From positions 248,001 through 312,000 of the forward strand of contig JBGSNZ010000009.1 in the NCBI GenBank assembly GCA_041739345.1: a DNA stretch of 64,000 nucleotides. Reading direction: 5' to 3'. The DNA is from DIGJ01 sp041739345. Its GTDB lineage: Bacteria > Bacillota > Clostridia > Lachnospirales > Lachnospiraceae. The translations under genes and the position numbers were made by a program. Under the pieces are notes generated by a model. That model was not told the origin of the DNA. It did not search any database and was given only the letters and a program-made list of their open reading frames with translations. Below are positions 1 to 8,516 of this stretch, piece by piece. The number at the start of each line of letters is the position of its first letter. The stretch's first letter is position 1.

Positions 1-136
1 TATTTCGCTATATTTAAATTATTCTTTCATCGTAGTTTCCGGAATAATTGCTATTATAGCTTCTGTACTTGCAGCACTGGTACCCGCAATTCGTTCTTCA
101 AGATTAAATCCTATTGATATTATTCGTAATAATTAG
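1..136 (+). CDS. FtsX/MacB-type ABC transporter permease, C-terminal fragment
   Basis: Only the last 44 codons lie in the window; the gene begins upstream. Read from base 2, the frame encodes one hydrophobic segment (FIVVSGIIAIIASVLAALVPA) followed by the ending AIRSSRLNPIDIIRNN. A final membrane helix and then a short 'R-x-x-P-I/A-x-x-I/L-R' tail is the usual C-terminus of FtsX-family permeases of the MacB/LolCE type. The stop at 134-136 is 14 bases before the ATPase start, so the two are almost certainly one operon and form one transporter. The substrate cannot be told from this fragment. Confidence 0.8.
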   Translation, partial: ISLYLNYSFIVVSGIIAIIASVLAALVPAIRSSRLNPIDIIRNN

Positions 137-150
137 AAAGGTGAGTGTAT

Positions 151-837
151 ATGAACACAATCATTGAATTAAATCATGTGAATAAAATATATGGTTCCGA
201 AGTCAAAAATCAAGTGTTATATGATATTAATCTACAGTTTGAAGAAGGCTCTTTTAATTCCATAATTGGGCAATCGGGCAGTGGGAAAAGTACGCTCCTT
301 AACATTATAGGAACGCTTGACAAAGCTTCCTCTGGAGATGTCCAAATTGCCGGTAAAAACATAAATAAAATGACTGCAAATCAACTTGCCGATTACCGTA
401 ATAAAACCATCGGTTTTGTATTCCAATTTCATTACCTGCTTCCAGAATTCACTGCGCTTGAGAATGTTTTAATGCCATTTTTAATTCAAAATGGTAAGGC
501 TTCCAGGGAAATTACAAAAAGAGCCGAAGAGATCTTGAGACTAGTTGGTTTGGATAAAGTAAAGAATAATCTAGCCACAAAGATGTCTGGTGGACAGCAA
601 CAAAGAACAGCCATTGCAAGAGCTTTAATCAATCATCCAAAATTGATTCTTGCAGATGAACCAACTGGTAATCTAGATTCGGATTCAACTGAGACTATAT
701 ACGATTTACTGCGTAGCATTAACGAGGAATTGAAAACCACTTTTATAATTATTACACATGATAGGCGGATTGCCGAAAAGGCAGATCGCATTGTTGAAAT
801 AAAGGATGGACGAGTTAACGTGGACTTAAAAAGATAG
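151..837 (+). CDS. ABC transporter ATP-binding protein, MacB/LolD type
   Basis: A 228-residue ATPase subunit that would power the FtsX-type permease encoded just upstream. Visible motifs: Walker A GQSGSGKST near residues 40-48, Q-loop in GFVFQFHYLLPEF, signature SGGQQQR near 146-152, Walker B LILADEPTGNLD, and the switch histidine in IITHD. 'GFVFQF..LLPEFTALENV' and 'ADEPTGNLDS' are typical of the MacB/LolD subfamily, which exports lipoproteins, peptides or antibiotics, or senses envelope stress, rather than importing nutrients. I chose the ATG at 151 because AAAGGTGAG ends 6 bases before it; a GTG six bases upstream is also in frame. No cargo is indicated by the context. Confidence 0.93.
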   Translation: MNTIIELNHVNKIYGSEVKNQVLYDINLQFEEGSFNSIIGQSGSGKSTLLNIIGTLDKASSGDVQIAGKNINKMTANQLADYRNKTIGFVFQFHYLLPEFTALENVLMPFLIQNGKASREITKRAEEILRLVGLDKVKNNLATKMSGGQQQRTAIARALINHPKLILADEPTGNLDSDSTETIYDLLRSINEELKTTFIIITHDRRIAEKADRIVEIKDGRVNVDLKR

Positions 838-912
838 GGATATTGCTCTGTTGTAATAAAATGTAAATTTTTGTATACTAAGAAAAAGAATTTAATAATA
901 CGGAGGATAAAA

Positions 913-3615
913 ATGTATACACAGGAGCAGAGTGCAATTCGAATCAGTCAGCTACTTGGAGAATATCTCTGGGAGTATGACATGGAAAAAGATGAGCTTA
1001 CGGAATATGGTAATATATTTACAGAAAAAAGCGGAAGCATCCTCAAAAATTTCACCTCCTATTCCAATACAAATAATTGCATTTATCCAGAAGATAAAGA
1101 ATTGTATGATTTATTTTGCAATGAATTAAAAAACGGCCGTCGATCCATGCGTTTAGAGTTACGCATCAAAAATGATCTAGGAAACTATATCTGGGTTCGT
1201 GTACATGGCACTACCATCAGGAATGACAACAATCAAGTCATAAAGATAATTGGGAAAATTGAGCCGGTTGATTCCTATGATTCCAAACATCCAGAAATAT
1301 CCAATCAATCGAGCAGTGCTTCTTTAGAAACTTCCATCGAGGATCTTTTGGACGAAAAAAATGATGATACTCCATATGGCTTTATTCTTATGTCACTCGA
1401 TTCCAATCTCGAAATTCGCAAGACTTATGGAGATGCATTTTGTGACACCATTATGGAGGAGGCTCTACTTCGAATGCGATCAACTCTAGGAGATTCGCTT
1501 TGTGAATGGATTGAAGATGATATGTTTGCTATTTTATTTCCAATCGTTCAAGATGAGGATGATCTTGTCAACCTTGCTATGCATTCAAAGCGTCTTGCAG
1601 GCGCCATTTATACTGGATCATCTCTTACTAACATCACATTTTCGATTGGAATGACCTTGATTCGTAGTTTGGATACGCCTTATGAAACCATGCGAAAAAA
1701 AGCCGATTTGGGTCTTTTAACCGCTAGAAACAGCGGCCCAGACAGTTGGGATATGTATGGATACTCTTCAAAGAAAATCACAGATCGGATTGAAGGCAAT
1801 ACATCTAAAAAGGAATCTTTCCAATATCAGCTAACAAATACCTTTTCTCTATTTCAATCTGCCCTGATGGTTTTGGAGCAAAAAGAGATATCCGAAAAAG
1901 CCTTTGAGGGCTTGTTGCAAAGTATTTGTCAAAAATTCAAAGGAAATTTTAGCTATGTAGCGCAGTATAATATCTACAAACAAAATTATGGAATTATGCA
2001 TCAGTGGCGAGCACCGGATGTTCGCGGAAATGCACATTTACTAACGGATTTTTCGCTTGAAGTAATGGATGAATATGATTCCTTTTTTGATGAAAACGGA
2101 GTCTTTCTCTGTAAAGATTTATCTGTTTTATCCAAAAAGGTTCCATTATTAAAAGAAACGATAAGTATTGTTGGAATCAAATCTTTTATCTCCTTTGCTT
2201 TAAAGGAAGAGGCAAAAATCATAGGGCATCTAAGCATTGGATTCTCTAATGGATTACCAGAGCTTCGCTCCCGTGATATAGGTGCTTTTATTCTACTTGG
2301 GCAAATAATGCAACTCATTGTAAATCACAATAGACTACATACGCTACAAATGAACGATTCTTGCGATAGTGTAACTGGACTTTACAATCTTACCACTTTT
2401 ATTAAAGAAGCTAATTTTATCTTAAATCAAAATACAAATGATTGTTATGCCTTGGTATACAGCGATATCAACAAATTCAAAGGATATAATACGAATTATG
2501 GCTTTACGATTGGTAATCAGATTTTAAAAAAATATGCCTCTTACCTTAGCCAGTCACTGAATAAAAACGAAATTGTTTCCCGCATTGAAAAAGATCATTT
2601 TGTTTCTCTAATTAAGTATCATGATGTAGTGGAGTTAACGAACCGACTTAAAACAAATCGAAGCAATGAAATCAACGAGGATTTCTATCGTTTTGAATCG
2701 GTATATGGCATCTATTTAATTAAACCAGAGGACAGTGATGTAACTAACTTAATTGACAAGGCAAATGTTGCCAGAAAGTCACTGAAAGGCTTTTCAGGTA
2801 CACATTGTTCTATTTACAATGAAAAGATGGCGAAGCATGAACCCATTACCAGTGATTTAGAGTCAGAGCTTGGACGTGCCTTCAAGCAACGTGAATTTGT
2901 CTCTTATTTTCAGACTCAGTATGGAATTGATGACTTGAAACCTGTTTCTGCCGAAGTTCTTATCCGTTGGAATCATCCTTCTGGTAATGTACTTTTGCCG
3001 AATGAGTTTTTACCGTTCACATCAGAAAAAAATATTGGTGCGCAACTTGATTTTTTGATGCTCCGATTTGGCTGTCGTCACATACGAAAGCGGCTGGATC
3101 ACGGACATCCTGTTTTACCACTCAACTTTAATCTCTCCGCCGCACTGATTATGAATACTAGTTTTCTAAAGGAACTAAAAAAAATACCGGCAAAATACCA
3201 GATTCCTGCTAATTACATTTCATTTGAAATTACAGAAAAAATATTTGTAGATTATCCAGAACAAACGAAATTCTTTATTTCCGAGATTCATCCGCTTGGC
3301 TATAAAATCATACTGGATGACTTTGGCAATACGTATTCTTCCTTTAACCTACTAAGAGACGTGGAAATTGACGGAATTAAGCTTGATACCGGCTTCGTTC
3401 ATCAAAAATTGGAAAATAAAAAAGACCGAATTATATTTGCTAAAATAATAGAAATAGCAAAAGAACTCGGCCTTATCGTTTATTCGGAAGGTGTTGAAAC
3501 CTTAGCACAGTACAATTTTTTACAAGAAACTGGCTGTGACATCATTCAAGGATTCCTGTATTCAAAACCACTGGTAACAGAATCCTATGAATCCTATATT
3601 TTAGATAAACTTTAA
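913..3615 (+). CDS. PAS - degenerate GGDEF - GAF-like - degenerate GGDEF - EAL protein
   Basis: A 900-residue cytoplasmic signalling protein of c-di-GMP type with no membrane segment. From the N-terminus: a PAS_3-like domain (about 10-115, with YIWVRVHGT), a GGDEF-fold region (about 135-285) whose active site reads WIEDDMF, a GAF-like region (about 310-460), a second GGDEF-fold region (about 475-630) reading RIEKDHF, and a C-terminal EAL domain (about 645-895). Neither GGDEF motif is intact, so cyclase activity is unlikely. The EAL domain reads AEVLIRW at the signature but keeps ISFEITEK, LDDFGN, IKLD, EGVE and QGF, so phosphodiesterase activity is plausible. The start follows GGAGG at 902-906. 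Its stop overlaps the stop of convergent ispF. The ligand is unknown. Confidence 0.88.
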   Translation: MYTQEQSAIRISQLLGEYLWEYDMEKDELTEYGNIFTEKSGSILKNFTSYSNTNNCIYPEDKELYDLFCNELKNGRRSMRLELRIKNDLGNYIWVRVHGTTIRNDNNQVIKIIGKIEPVDSYDSKHPEISNQSSSASLETSIEDLLDEKNDDTPYGFILMSLDSNLEIRKTYGDAFCDTIMEEALLRMRSTLGDSLCEWIEDDMFAILFPIVQDEDDLVNLAMHSKRLAGAIYTGSSLTNITFSIGMTLIRSLDTPYETMRKKADLGLLTARNSGPDSWDMYGYSSKKITDRIEGNTSKKESFQYQLTNTFSLFQSALMVLEQKEISEKAFEGLLQSICQKFKGNFSYVAQYNIYKQNYGIMHQWRAPDVRGNAHLLTDFSLEVMDEYDSFFDENGVFLCKDLSVLSKKVPLLKETISIVGIKSFISFALKEEAKIIGHLSIGFSNGLPELRSRDIGAFILLGQIMQLIVNHNRLHTLQMNDSCDSVTGLYNLTTFIKEANFILNQNTNDCYALVYSDINKFKGYNTNYGFTIGNQILKKYASYLSQSLNKNEIVSRIEKDHFVSLIKYHDVVELTNRLKTNRSNEINEDFYRFESVYGIYLIKPEDSDVTNLIDKANVARKSLKGFSGTHCSIYNEKMAKHEPITSDLESELGRAFKQREFVSYFQTQYGIDDLKPVSAEVLIRWNHPSGNVLLPNEFLPFTSEKNIGAQLDFLMLRFGCRHIRKRLDHGHPVLPLNFNLSAALIMNTSFLKELKKIPAKYQIPANYISFEITEKIFVDYPEQTKFFISEIHPLGYKIILDDFGNTYSSFNLLRDVEIDGIKLDTGFVHQKLENKKDRIIFAKIIEIAKELGLIVYSEGVETLAQYNFLQETGCDIIQGFLYSKPLVTESYESYILDKL

Positions 3616-4154
3616 TTTTTATTCCTACAGCCCGAACATCCGCTACAGTCCTTTGTTTCCATTGGGTTGTAGGAATATTCTTTTATGCTTTGAATCGAAC
3701 AGATTGCCTGAGAAGAAATACCTTCTCCTGCACCGGTAAATCCAAGTCCCTCTTCTGTTGTCGCTTTTACATTAATCTGGTCTACTTCTAATGCTAAGGC
3801 ATTTGCAATATTCTCCCTCATCTTTTCAATGTGTGGTAACATCTTCGGACGCTGTGCAATTATGGTTGCATCAATATTGTCTATAACATACAAATTATCT
3901 TCTAAGAGCTTTCCAACTTGCTGCAATAATTCAATACTGGACACTCCTTCGTATTGCGGATCGGTATCTGGAAAATGCTTCCCGATATCACCAAGAGCCG
4001 CTGCCCCTAACAGTGCATCCATAATTGCATGTAATAAAACATCTGCGTCAGAGTGACCAAGCAAGCCTTCTTCATATGGAATTTCTACGCCTCCCATAAT
4101 CAATGCTCTGCCTTCTACTAATTTATGAACATCATATCCTATTCCAACTCGCAT
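3612..4154 (-). CDS. ispF: 2-C-methyl-D-erythritol 2,4-cyclodiphosphate synthase
   Basis: Catalyses cyclisation of CDP-methylerythritol 2-phosphate in the MEP isoprenoid pathway. Metal ligands are visible: D8 and H10 in GYDVHK, and H42 in LLHAIMDALLGAAALGDIG. HFPDTD and the C-terminal KATTEEGLGFTGAGEGI are also conserved. At 180 residues it is about 20 longer than usual: after the normal end (QAICSI) comes a tail ending KDCSGCSGCRNKN with three cysteines, which is not part of the enzyme fold. The start follows AGGAGGAGC. No other MEP gene is nearby. The stop codon overlaps that of the convergent EAL gene. Confidence 0.96.
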   Translation of the reverse strand: MRVGIGYDVHKLVEGRALIMGGVEIPYEEGLLGHSDADVLLHAIMDALLGAAALGDIGKHFPDTDPQYEGVSSIELLQQVGKLLEDNLYVIDNIDATIIAQRPKMLPHIEKMRENIANALALEVDQINVKATTEEGLGFTGAGEGISSQAICSIQSIKEYSYNPMETKDCSGCSGCRNKN

Positions 4155-4198
4155 TTTTTGCTCCTCCTTAATTTTTTAATTATACGCATAAGAAATGT

Positions 4199-4229
4199 AC
4201 AAAAATAGGAAGCCAATTCGGCTTCCTAT
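4199..4229 (-). terminator. Rho-independent terminator of tRNA-Met
   Basis: Read on the minus strand, GGAAGCC-GAATT-GGCTTCC is followed by TATTTTTG. It starts 8 bases after the tRNA 3' end, so it terminates the tRNA transcript before ispF. Confidence 0.85.
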
Positions 4230-4236
4230 CAATCAG

Positions 4237-4310
4237 TAGCGGGAGGGGGATTTGAACCCTCGACACCACGGGTATGAACCGTGTGCTCTAGCCAACTGAG
4301 CTATCCCGCC
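4237..4310 (-). tRNA. tRNA-Met (CAU), elongator
   Basis: A 74-base cloverleaf can be folded by eye. The acceptor arm is GGCGGGA with UCCCGCU and discriminator A (G1-U72, as in the Bacillus elongator tRNA-Met). The anticodon stem CACGG/CCGUG closes loop UUCAUAC with anticodon CAU, and the T arm contains GGTTCAAATCC. There are no GGG/CCC anticodon-stem pairs, so this is not the initiator; an isoleucine tRNA modified at C34 is less likely. CCA is not encoded. It has its own promoter and terminator. Confidence 0.93.
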
Positions 4311-4351
4311 ATCTTTTTTACGTACCACATCAAAGCGGTGATACCTTATAT

Positions 4352-4380
4352 ATTATACTAAGTTGTACATGCATTGTCAA
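4352..4380 (-). promoter_or_regulatory. Sigma-70-type promoter of tRNA-Met
   Basis: On the minus strand, TTGACA (4380-4375) and TATAAT (4357-4352) are separated by 17 bases: a consensus promoter about 40 bases upstream of the tRNA 5' end. Confidence 0.88.
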
Positions 4381-4390
4381 GCATTTTTTC

Positions 4391-4419
4391 CTTTACGGAT
4401 GCAAATTATATGTTATAAT
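4391..4419 (+). promoter_or_regulatory. Possible promoter of the lipid kinase gene
   Basis: A perfect TATAAT at 4414-4419 lies 35 bases before the lipid kinase start. The -35 position 17 bases upstream reads CTTTAC, a poor match, so only the -10 is convincing. Confidence 0.45.
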
Positions 4420-4453
4420 AAGATAATACAAAATTCACATAAAGGGAGAGCTT

Positions 4454-5398
4454 ATGTATTACTTTATAATAAACCCTGCTTCTAAAAGCGGTCTTGGTAA
4501 ACGCTTATGGACGGATCTGAAAGCAGAATTAGATAAACATGAAGTTGCCTACCAATATTATTTCACAAAAAAGCAATTTCATGCAACCACACTTGTAAGA
4601 GAAATCCTTCTTAGTGAAGGAGAAAAGCATATTATCGTAATTGGTGGTGATGGAACTTTAAATGAAGCTGCAAATGGATTTGATTCCTACAAGGATGCTA
4701 CTTTATCTTATATTCCATCCGGTTCTGGAAATGACTTTGCAAGAAGCATTCATCTTTCCAAGGATCCACACGAACTCCTTTCTTCCATAATTACAAGTGA
4801 TACCCCAGCTCATTATGATCAGGGGCTTTGCGTCTTGACTCCTCCAAGTAATACGGAAGATTCTCTTTTTTCTAATGGACGTAAATTTACCATTAGCTGT
4901 GGCATTGGTTTTGATGCTGCTATCTGTTATGAAGCACTACACTCAAATTTGAAGAATGCACTAAACAAAGTAAAACTCGGAAAGCTTACCTATGGGCTGA
5001 TTGCATTCAAACAAATCATGTCATACCAGCTTACCGATGCGCAAGTTTTAATTGATGGTCATACAATAAAAAATTATCCCCGCATATTCTTCATCGCTGG
5101 TATGAATCAGCCTTATGAGGGTGGAGGTTTCCAGATGTCACCATCAGCCGTTCCGACCGATGGCAAACTCTCCGTCGCTATTTTTTATAACATGCCAAAG
5201 CTAAAAGCAATCCTTATGCTTCCTTTTGTTTTACTAGGAATTCAGTCTCGTTTTAAAGGCTATGAAACCTTTGATTGCGAAACAATCGAAATAAAGACGG
5301 TTTCTCCTTTAATCGTACATACAGACGGTGAATATGCTGGAACAACAAATCAGTTGACACTTTCTATTTTACCAGAACAAATAACTTATCTAAGATAA
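4454..5398 (+). CDS. Diacylglycerol/lipid kinase of the DagK-YegS family
   Basis: A 314-residue soluble lipid kinase expected to phosphorylate diacylglycerol or a related lipid at the inner face of the membrane, recycling lipid headgroups. Diagnostic motifs: the nucleotide-binding VIGGDGTLNEAANG near residue 65, then IPSGSGNDFAR, and the C-terminal VHTDGEY. The length is normal for the family. The N-terminal YFIINPASKSG is the usual first strand and P-loop-like turn. The start follows GGGAGAG. It stands alone between tRNA-Met and a terminator at 5408. The exact lipid substrate cannot be assigned. Confidence 0.92.
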   Translation: MYYFIINPASKSGLGKRLWTDLKAELDKHEVAYQYYFTKKQFHATTLVREILLSEGEKHIIVIGGDGTLNEAANGFDSYKDATLSYIPSGSGNDFARSIHLSKDPHELLSSIITSDTPAHYDQGLCVLTPPSNTEDSLFSNGRKFTISCGIGFDAAICYEALHSNLKNALNKVKLGKLTYGLIAFKQIMSYQLTDAQVLIDGHTIKNYPRIFFIAGMNQPYEGGGFQMSPSAVPTDGKLSVAIFYNMPKLKAILMLPFVLLGIQSRFKGYETFDCETIEIKTVSPLIVHTDGEYAGTTNQLTLSILPEQITYLR

Positions 5399-5407
5399 CG
5401 AAAGTCC

Positions 5408-5439
5408 AAACGGGAGTATTCTACTTCCGTTTTTTTCTT
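5408..5439 (+). terminator. Rho-independent terminator after the lipid kinase
   Basis: AAACGGGAGT-ATTCT-ACTTCCGTTT followed by TTTTTTCTTTTT, ten bases after the stop codon. One G-U pair; otherwise the stem is perfect. Confidence 0.88.
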
Positions 5440-5651
5440 TTTCTATGACAATCTGTTTTTCCATGCGTTCTTTTAGCTCATTTACATGGAGATAAATCTC
5501 CTGAATGTATTAGTTTCATATAATCTCCTCTGTACAAACCCTTTGTAATGTAGTAAATTATTCTTAGTGATGTAATAAAACATTTTTTAGCATATAATGA
5601 CACTTGTTCGATAAAGTTTTGAAATACATAATTAGAAAAAGAGGTAAACGC

Positions 5652-6518
5652 ATGAACCGCCGTTCTATTAAAGTACAATCATTTATTATTTTTACCAGTA
5701 TTATTACGATAGGTCTTGAATTTGGCTGTTATTACTTTTTAAACACCTTATATGGTGGAATGGTAATTGCTGTATTATTAAATCTTATTTTGTCTCATTT
5801 CTTTCTAGAGACCTCGTTAACATATTCCAGTTGCTTTATACAATCTATCACAACGGTACTGTTAAGCACTGGGGCAACTATTTTTATTTACATTTATCAA
5901 ACAGGTAATCTATTAATCTACGACAAGAATCTTTCTTTTTTGATATTGTTAAACTGGTTTACACCTTTATTGTATAGCATTATTCGAAATTTTATGGACC
6001 ATGGTCCGAAGTTTGTTACATTTCGATCCTATTTTTGGAAAACAAGTATTCTGTTTTCTGCGTATTACATTTTTTTCTTTGTTTTGCATTATTTTTTTAT
6101 TGGAAGCAGTTTTCCTATCGGCAAATCCATAGTTAGCAATCCCTTGATTCCTTTTTTATCCACTGCAACCTATATTGAAGATTGTATCTATCTAGGTCAG
6201 CCACTTTTTGTCTTGCTTGTTTATGTATTCAAAACCATATTAATTTTTGCACCAATTGGATTTTATGCTTCGATATTATTAAAAGAAGCCAGTAGAAAAA
6301 TTATCCTCATACTGACTTTCCTTTTACCACTTATTCCTGAGTTCGTGTCTTTCTTTCAAACAAATGTCTTTAATATGGATGCTTATTTATATAACTTGCT
6401 TGGATTCCTTTTTGGCATGATGATATATCAATTGCTAAATAGTATTTCACATCATTGTTTAAACACTGATTTTTTGGCTGATCGCAATAAATATAGCTTT
6501 TTTAATTTCTATTTTTAG
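5652..6518 (+). CDS. Polytopic membrane protein of unknown function
   Basis: A 288-residue protein that I do not recognise. It is very hydrophobic, with about eight predicted membrane segments; the first (FIIFTSIITIGLEFGCYYFL) follows a short basic N-terminus (MNRRSIKVQ). No glycine-rich, catalytic or substrate motif stands out. The overall look is that of small VanZ-like integral membrane proteins, but the sequence does not prove this. The ATG at 5652 follows GAGGTAAACGC; an upstream extension in the same frame lacks a ribosome site. Its stop codon overlaps that of the convergent AI-2E-type gene. Confidence 0.7.
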   Translation: MNRRSIKVQSFIIFTSIITIGLEFGCYYFLNTLYGGMVIAVLLNLILSHFFLETSLTYSSCFIQSITTVLLSTGATIFIYIYQTGNLLIYDKNLSFLILLNWFTPLLYSIIRNFMDHGPKFVTFRSYFWKTSILFSAYYIFFFVLHYFFIGSSFPIGKSIVSNPLIPFLSTATYIEDCIYLGQPLFVLLVYVFKTILIFAPIGFYASILLKEASRKIILILTFLLPLIPEFVSFFQTNVFNMDAYLYNLLGFLFGMMIYQLLNSISHHCLNTDFLADRNKYSFFNFYF

Positions 6519-7636
6519 TATTTACGAAATTCATTAATATCATGAATCACAATCTTGAGTCCTTGGATAAGTTTATCGAAAAGTCCTGCTTTATATAAGT
6601 TGATGACTGCCATTCCGATTGGAATACCGATAATCATACCAAGGACTCCTTTTATCTGATATCCTGCAAACATAAAGAGTAACGTAGCAAGTGGGCTAAG
6701 CCCGATACTATCCCCTACCATCTTTGGCTGTAGAATCTGTCGAATCACCTGGCACACTAGATATATCGCAACCAAACACGCTGCTTCAAAATAATTGCCG
6801 CTAAATAAATCAATAACAGCCCATGGAAAAATGACGGTACCTGTACCAAATACTGGCAAGAAATCCAAAAAGGCAATGCCAAGTGCTAATAAAAAGGAGT
6901 AATCGATTTGTAGGATTTCAAAGCCCACAAACAAAATCACAACAATAATCAACATTATTTTAAATTGAGCCTTAAAATATCCACCAATTGCCATCGTAAA
7001 ATTATTCTTAACCAAAGTAACCCTCTCTTGCAAGGATTCTGGCGTCAAATCCTTAATACCTTTCACCAGTTTATCACGATCCGCTATAAAGAAATAAGCT
7101 GACATAAAGGTGATGATTGCCATTAAGAATGTTTCTGCAACATTTTTTACCAGTGACCCCGCATCGGCTGCGCTAAATTTACTGGCATTGGAAATGGCAC
7201 CTCCGATGTATGTCATGAGGTTATTTGATATATCATCTAAAAATGCCTTTGCCTCTGCAGGCATCACACGGTACACACCGGCGAGATTTTCTTCGGTAGC
7301 TGCAAGCTGATTTTGAAAACGATTAAATATTGCAGGAAGATCTTCTATAAGTGCAATAACTTGTTTGCCTAAAAAGGAAATTCCAAAATAACATAGACTG
7401 ATAACAACTGCTAAGGAAACAATGATAAAAATAGCCGAACTATGTTTACGAACTATTTTTACTTTCTTCTCTAAAAATTTAACCACAGGGTTTGCAATCA
7501 TTGCTATAATCCATCCAATTACAAATGGAAGAAAAAATTTGAGTGCTTTTGGTACAACAAAAATTAAAACAAGCAATACAAATATTGCAATTAAAAAATC
7601 AATCATTATCTTTATATAAACATCTTTTCCCCGCAT
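6515..7636 (-). CDS. AI-2E family transporter (TqsA/PerM/YtvI-like permease)
   Basis: A 373-residue inner-membrane permease of the AI-2E exporter-like family. It has two N-terminal hydrophobic segments (about 8-45), a third near 65-90, a soluble stretch (about 95-210), then several C-terminal helices carrying the family pattern FDFLPVFGTGTVIFPWA and the PKMVGDSIGLSPLATL...G block. In Firmicutes the family includes YtvI-like proteins, and members have been linked to AI-2 export or Na+(Li+)/H+ antiport; the substrate here is not known. It starts 37 bases after znuB and may be read through from the zinc operon, but it has its own TGCGCA box and ribosome site (GAGG). Confidence 0.9.
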   Translation of the reverse strand: MRGKDVYIKIMIDFLIAIFVLLVLIFVVPKALKFFLPFVIGWIIAMIANPVVKFLEKKVKIVRKHSSAIFIIVSLAVVISLCYFGISFLGKQVIALIEDLPAIFNRFQNQLAATEENLAGVYRVMPAEAKAFLDDISNNLMTYIGGAISNASKFSAADAGSLVKNVAETFLMAIITFMSAYFFIADRDKLVKGIKDLTPESLQERVTLVKNNFTMAIGGYFKAQFKIMLIIVVILFVGFEILQIDYSFLLALGIAFLDFLPVFGTGTVIFPWAVIDLFSGNYFEAACLVAIYLVCQVIRQILQPKMVGDSIGLSPLATLLFMFAGYQIKGVLGMIIGIPIGMAVINLYKAGLFDKLIQGLKIVIHDINEFRKY

Positions 7637-7643
7637 ATATTAT

Positions 7644-7673
7644 CCTCATTTCTGCGCTGTTCTTTGCGCATAT
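7644..7673 (-). repeat. TGCGCA-type leader box overlapping the ribosome site (copy 1)
   Basis: In the sense direction this reads TATGCGCAAAGAACAGCGCA and runs on into GAAATGAGG, 8 bases before the AI-2E-type gene. TGCGC and GCGCA can pair around an 8-base loop. Related boxes precede four other genes in this window. Confidence 0.6.
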
Positions 7674-8516
7674 CTATTTCACAAATGGTTTTGCCACCAA
7701 TGTTAAGAAAAACACAATTGCTGCTACAATAACAATGGTAGGACCAGTTGCTGTATTGTTATAGTATGATAGGATAAGCCCTAAGATACCAGAAAACAAA
7801 GAAATCTCGATTGAAAAACGATGATATTCTCGCATATTCGATGCAAGATTACGACTGCTGGCAGCCGGAAGTATCAACAAGGCATTGATAATCAGTATTC
7901 CTACCCATTTTATTGATAGCATAATAATAAGTGCAATGATAATAGCAAAGCAATTATCAAGTAGCTGCGTTTTAATTCTCTTACTTTTTGCCAGTGTCTC
8001 ATTGATACTCATTCCGTGAAGGGAATTGAAACAGGTTGTCCAAAAAACCATGGTTATAATAAATATTGCAAAAAGTAATCCAATTTCTTTTGCTGTGATA
8101 CTTAGGATATCACCCACCAGTAAATTCGAATATTTTGCAAATTGCCCATTTTTTGATAATACCACAAGTCCGACTGCAGCTCCTAGAGAAGAAAAAACTG
8201 AAATGATAGTATCCGTAGATACCGTATTTCTCCTCTTGATCCAGTTCAGTAAAAGTGCAAATATAATTGCAAATACTACCATTGAAATACTAGTGTCGAC
8301 CAATCCTAATATAATACCGATTGCAATTCCTGTAAAAGCAGAATGACCAAGTGCATCGGAAAAGAATGCCATACGGTTGTTTACTATCATCGTACCAAGC
8401 ACCCCAAACAGTGGGGTTATAATAAGCATTGCTAAAAATGCATTTTTCATAAAATCATACTGCATAAAAGAAAAAGGCAGTATTTTTTCTAATACTTCGT
8501 AGATTATACTCATCAA
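7674..8516 (-). CDS. znuB: Zinc/manganese ABC transporter permease
   Basis: A 280-residue ABC-3 family membrane subunit with about eight helices. Typical features: FMKNAFLAMLIITPLFGVLGTMIVNNRMAF near the start, the conserved ALGHSAFTGIAIG block, and LLILPAASSRNLA in the C-terminal half. It forms the channel of the zinc importer with ZnuC and ZnuA. It is the last gene of the overlapping set znuA-znuC-znuB, and its start overlaps the znuC stop by 4 bases. Manganese or iron specificity cannot be excluded from the permease alone; the histidine-rich binding protein argues for zinc. Confidence 0.93.
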   Translation of the reverse strand: MMSIIYEVLEKILPFSFMQYDFMKNAFLAMLIITPLFGVLGTMIVNNRMAFFSDALGHSAFTGIAIGIILGLVDTSISMVVFAIIFALLLNWIKRRNTVSTDTIISVFSSLGAAVGLVVLSKNGQFAKYSNLLVGDILSITAKEIGLLFAIFIITMVFWTTCFNSLHGMSINETLAKSKRIKTQLLDNCFAIIIALIIMLSIKWVGILIINALLILPAASSRNLASNMREYHRFSIEISLFSGILGLILSYYNNTATGPTIVIVAAIVFFLTLVAKPFVK

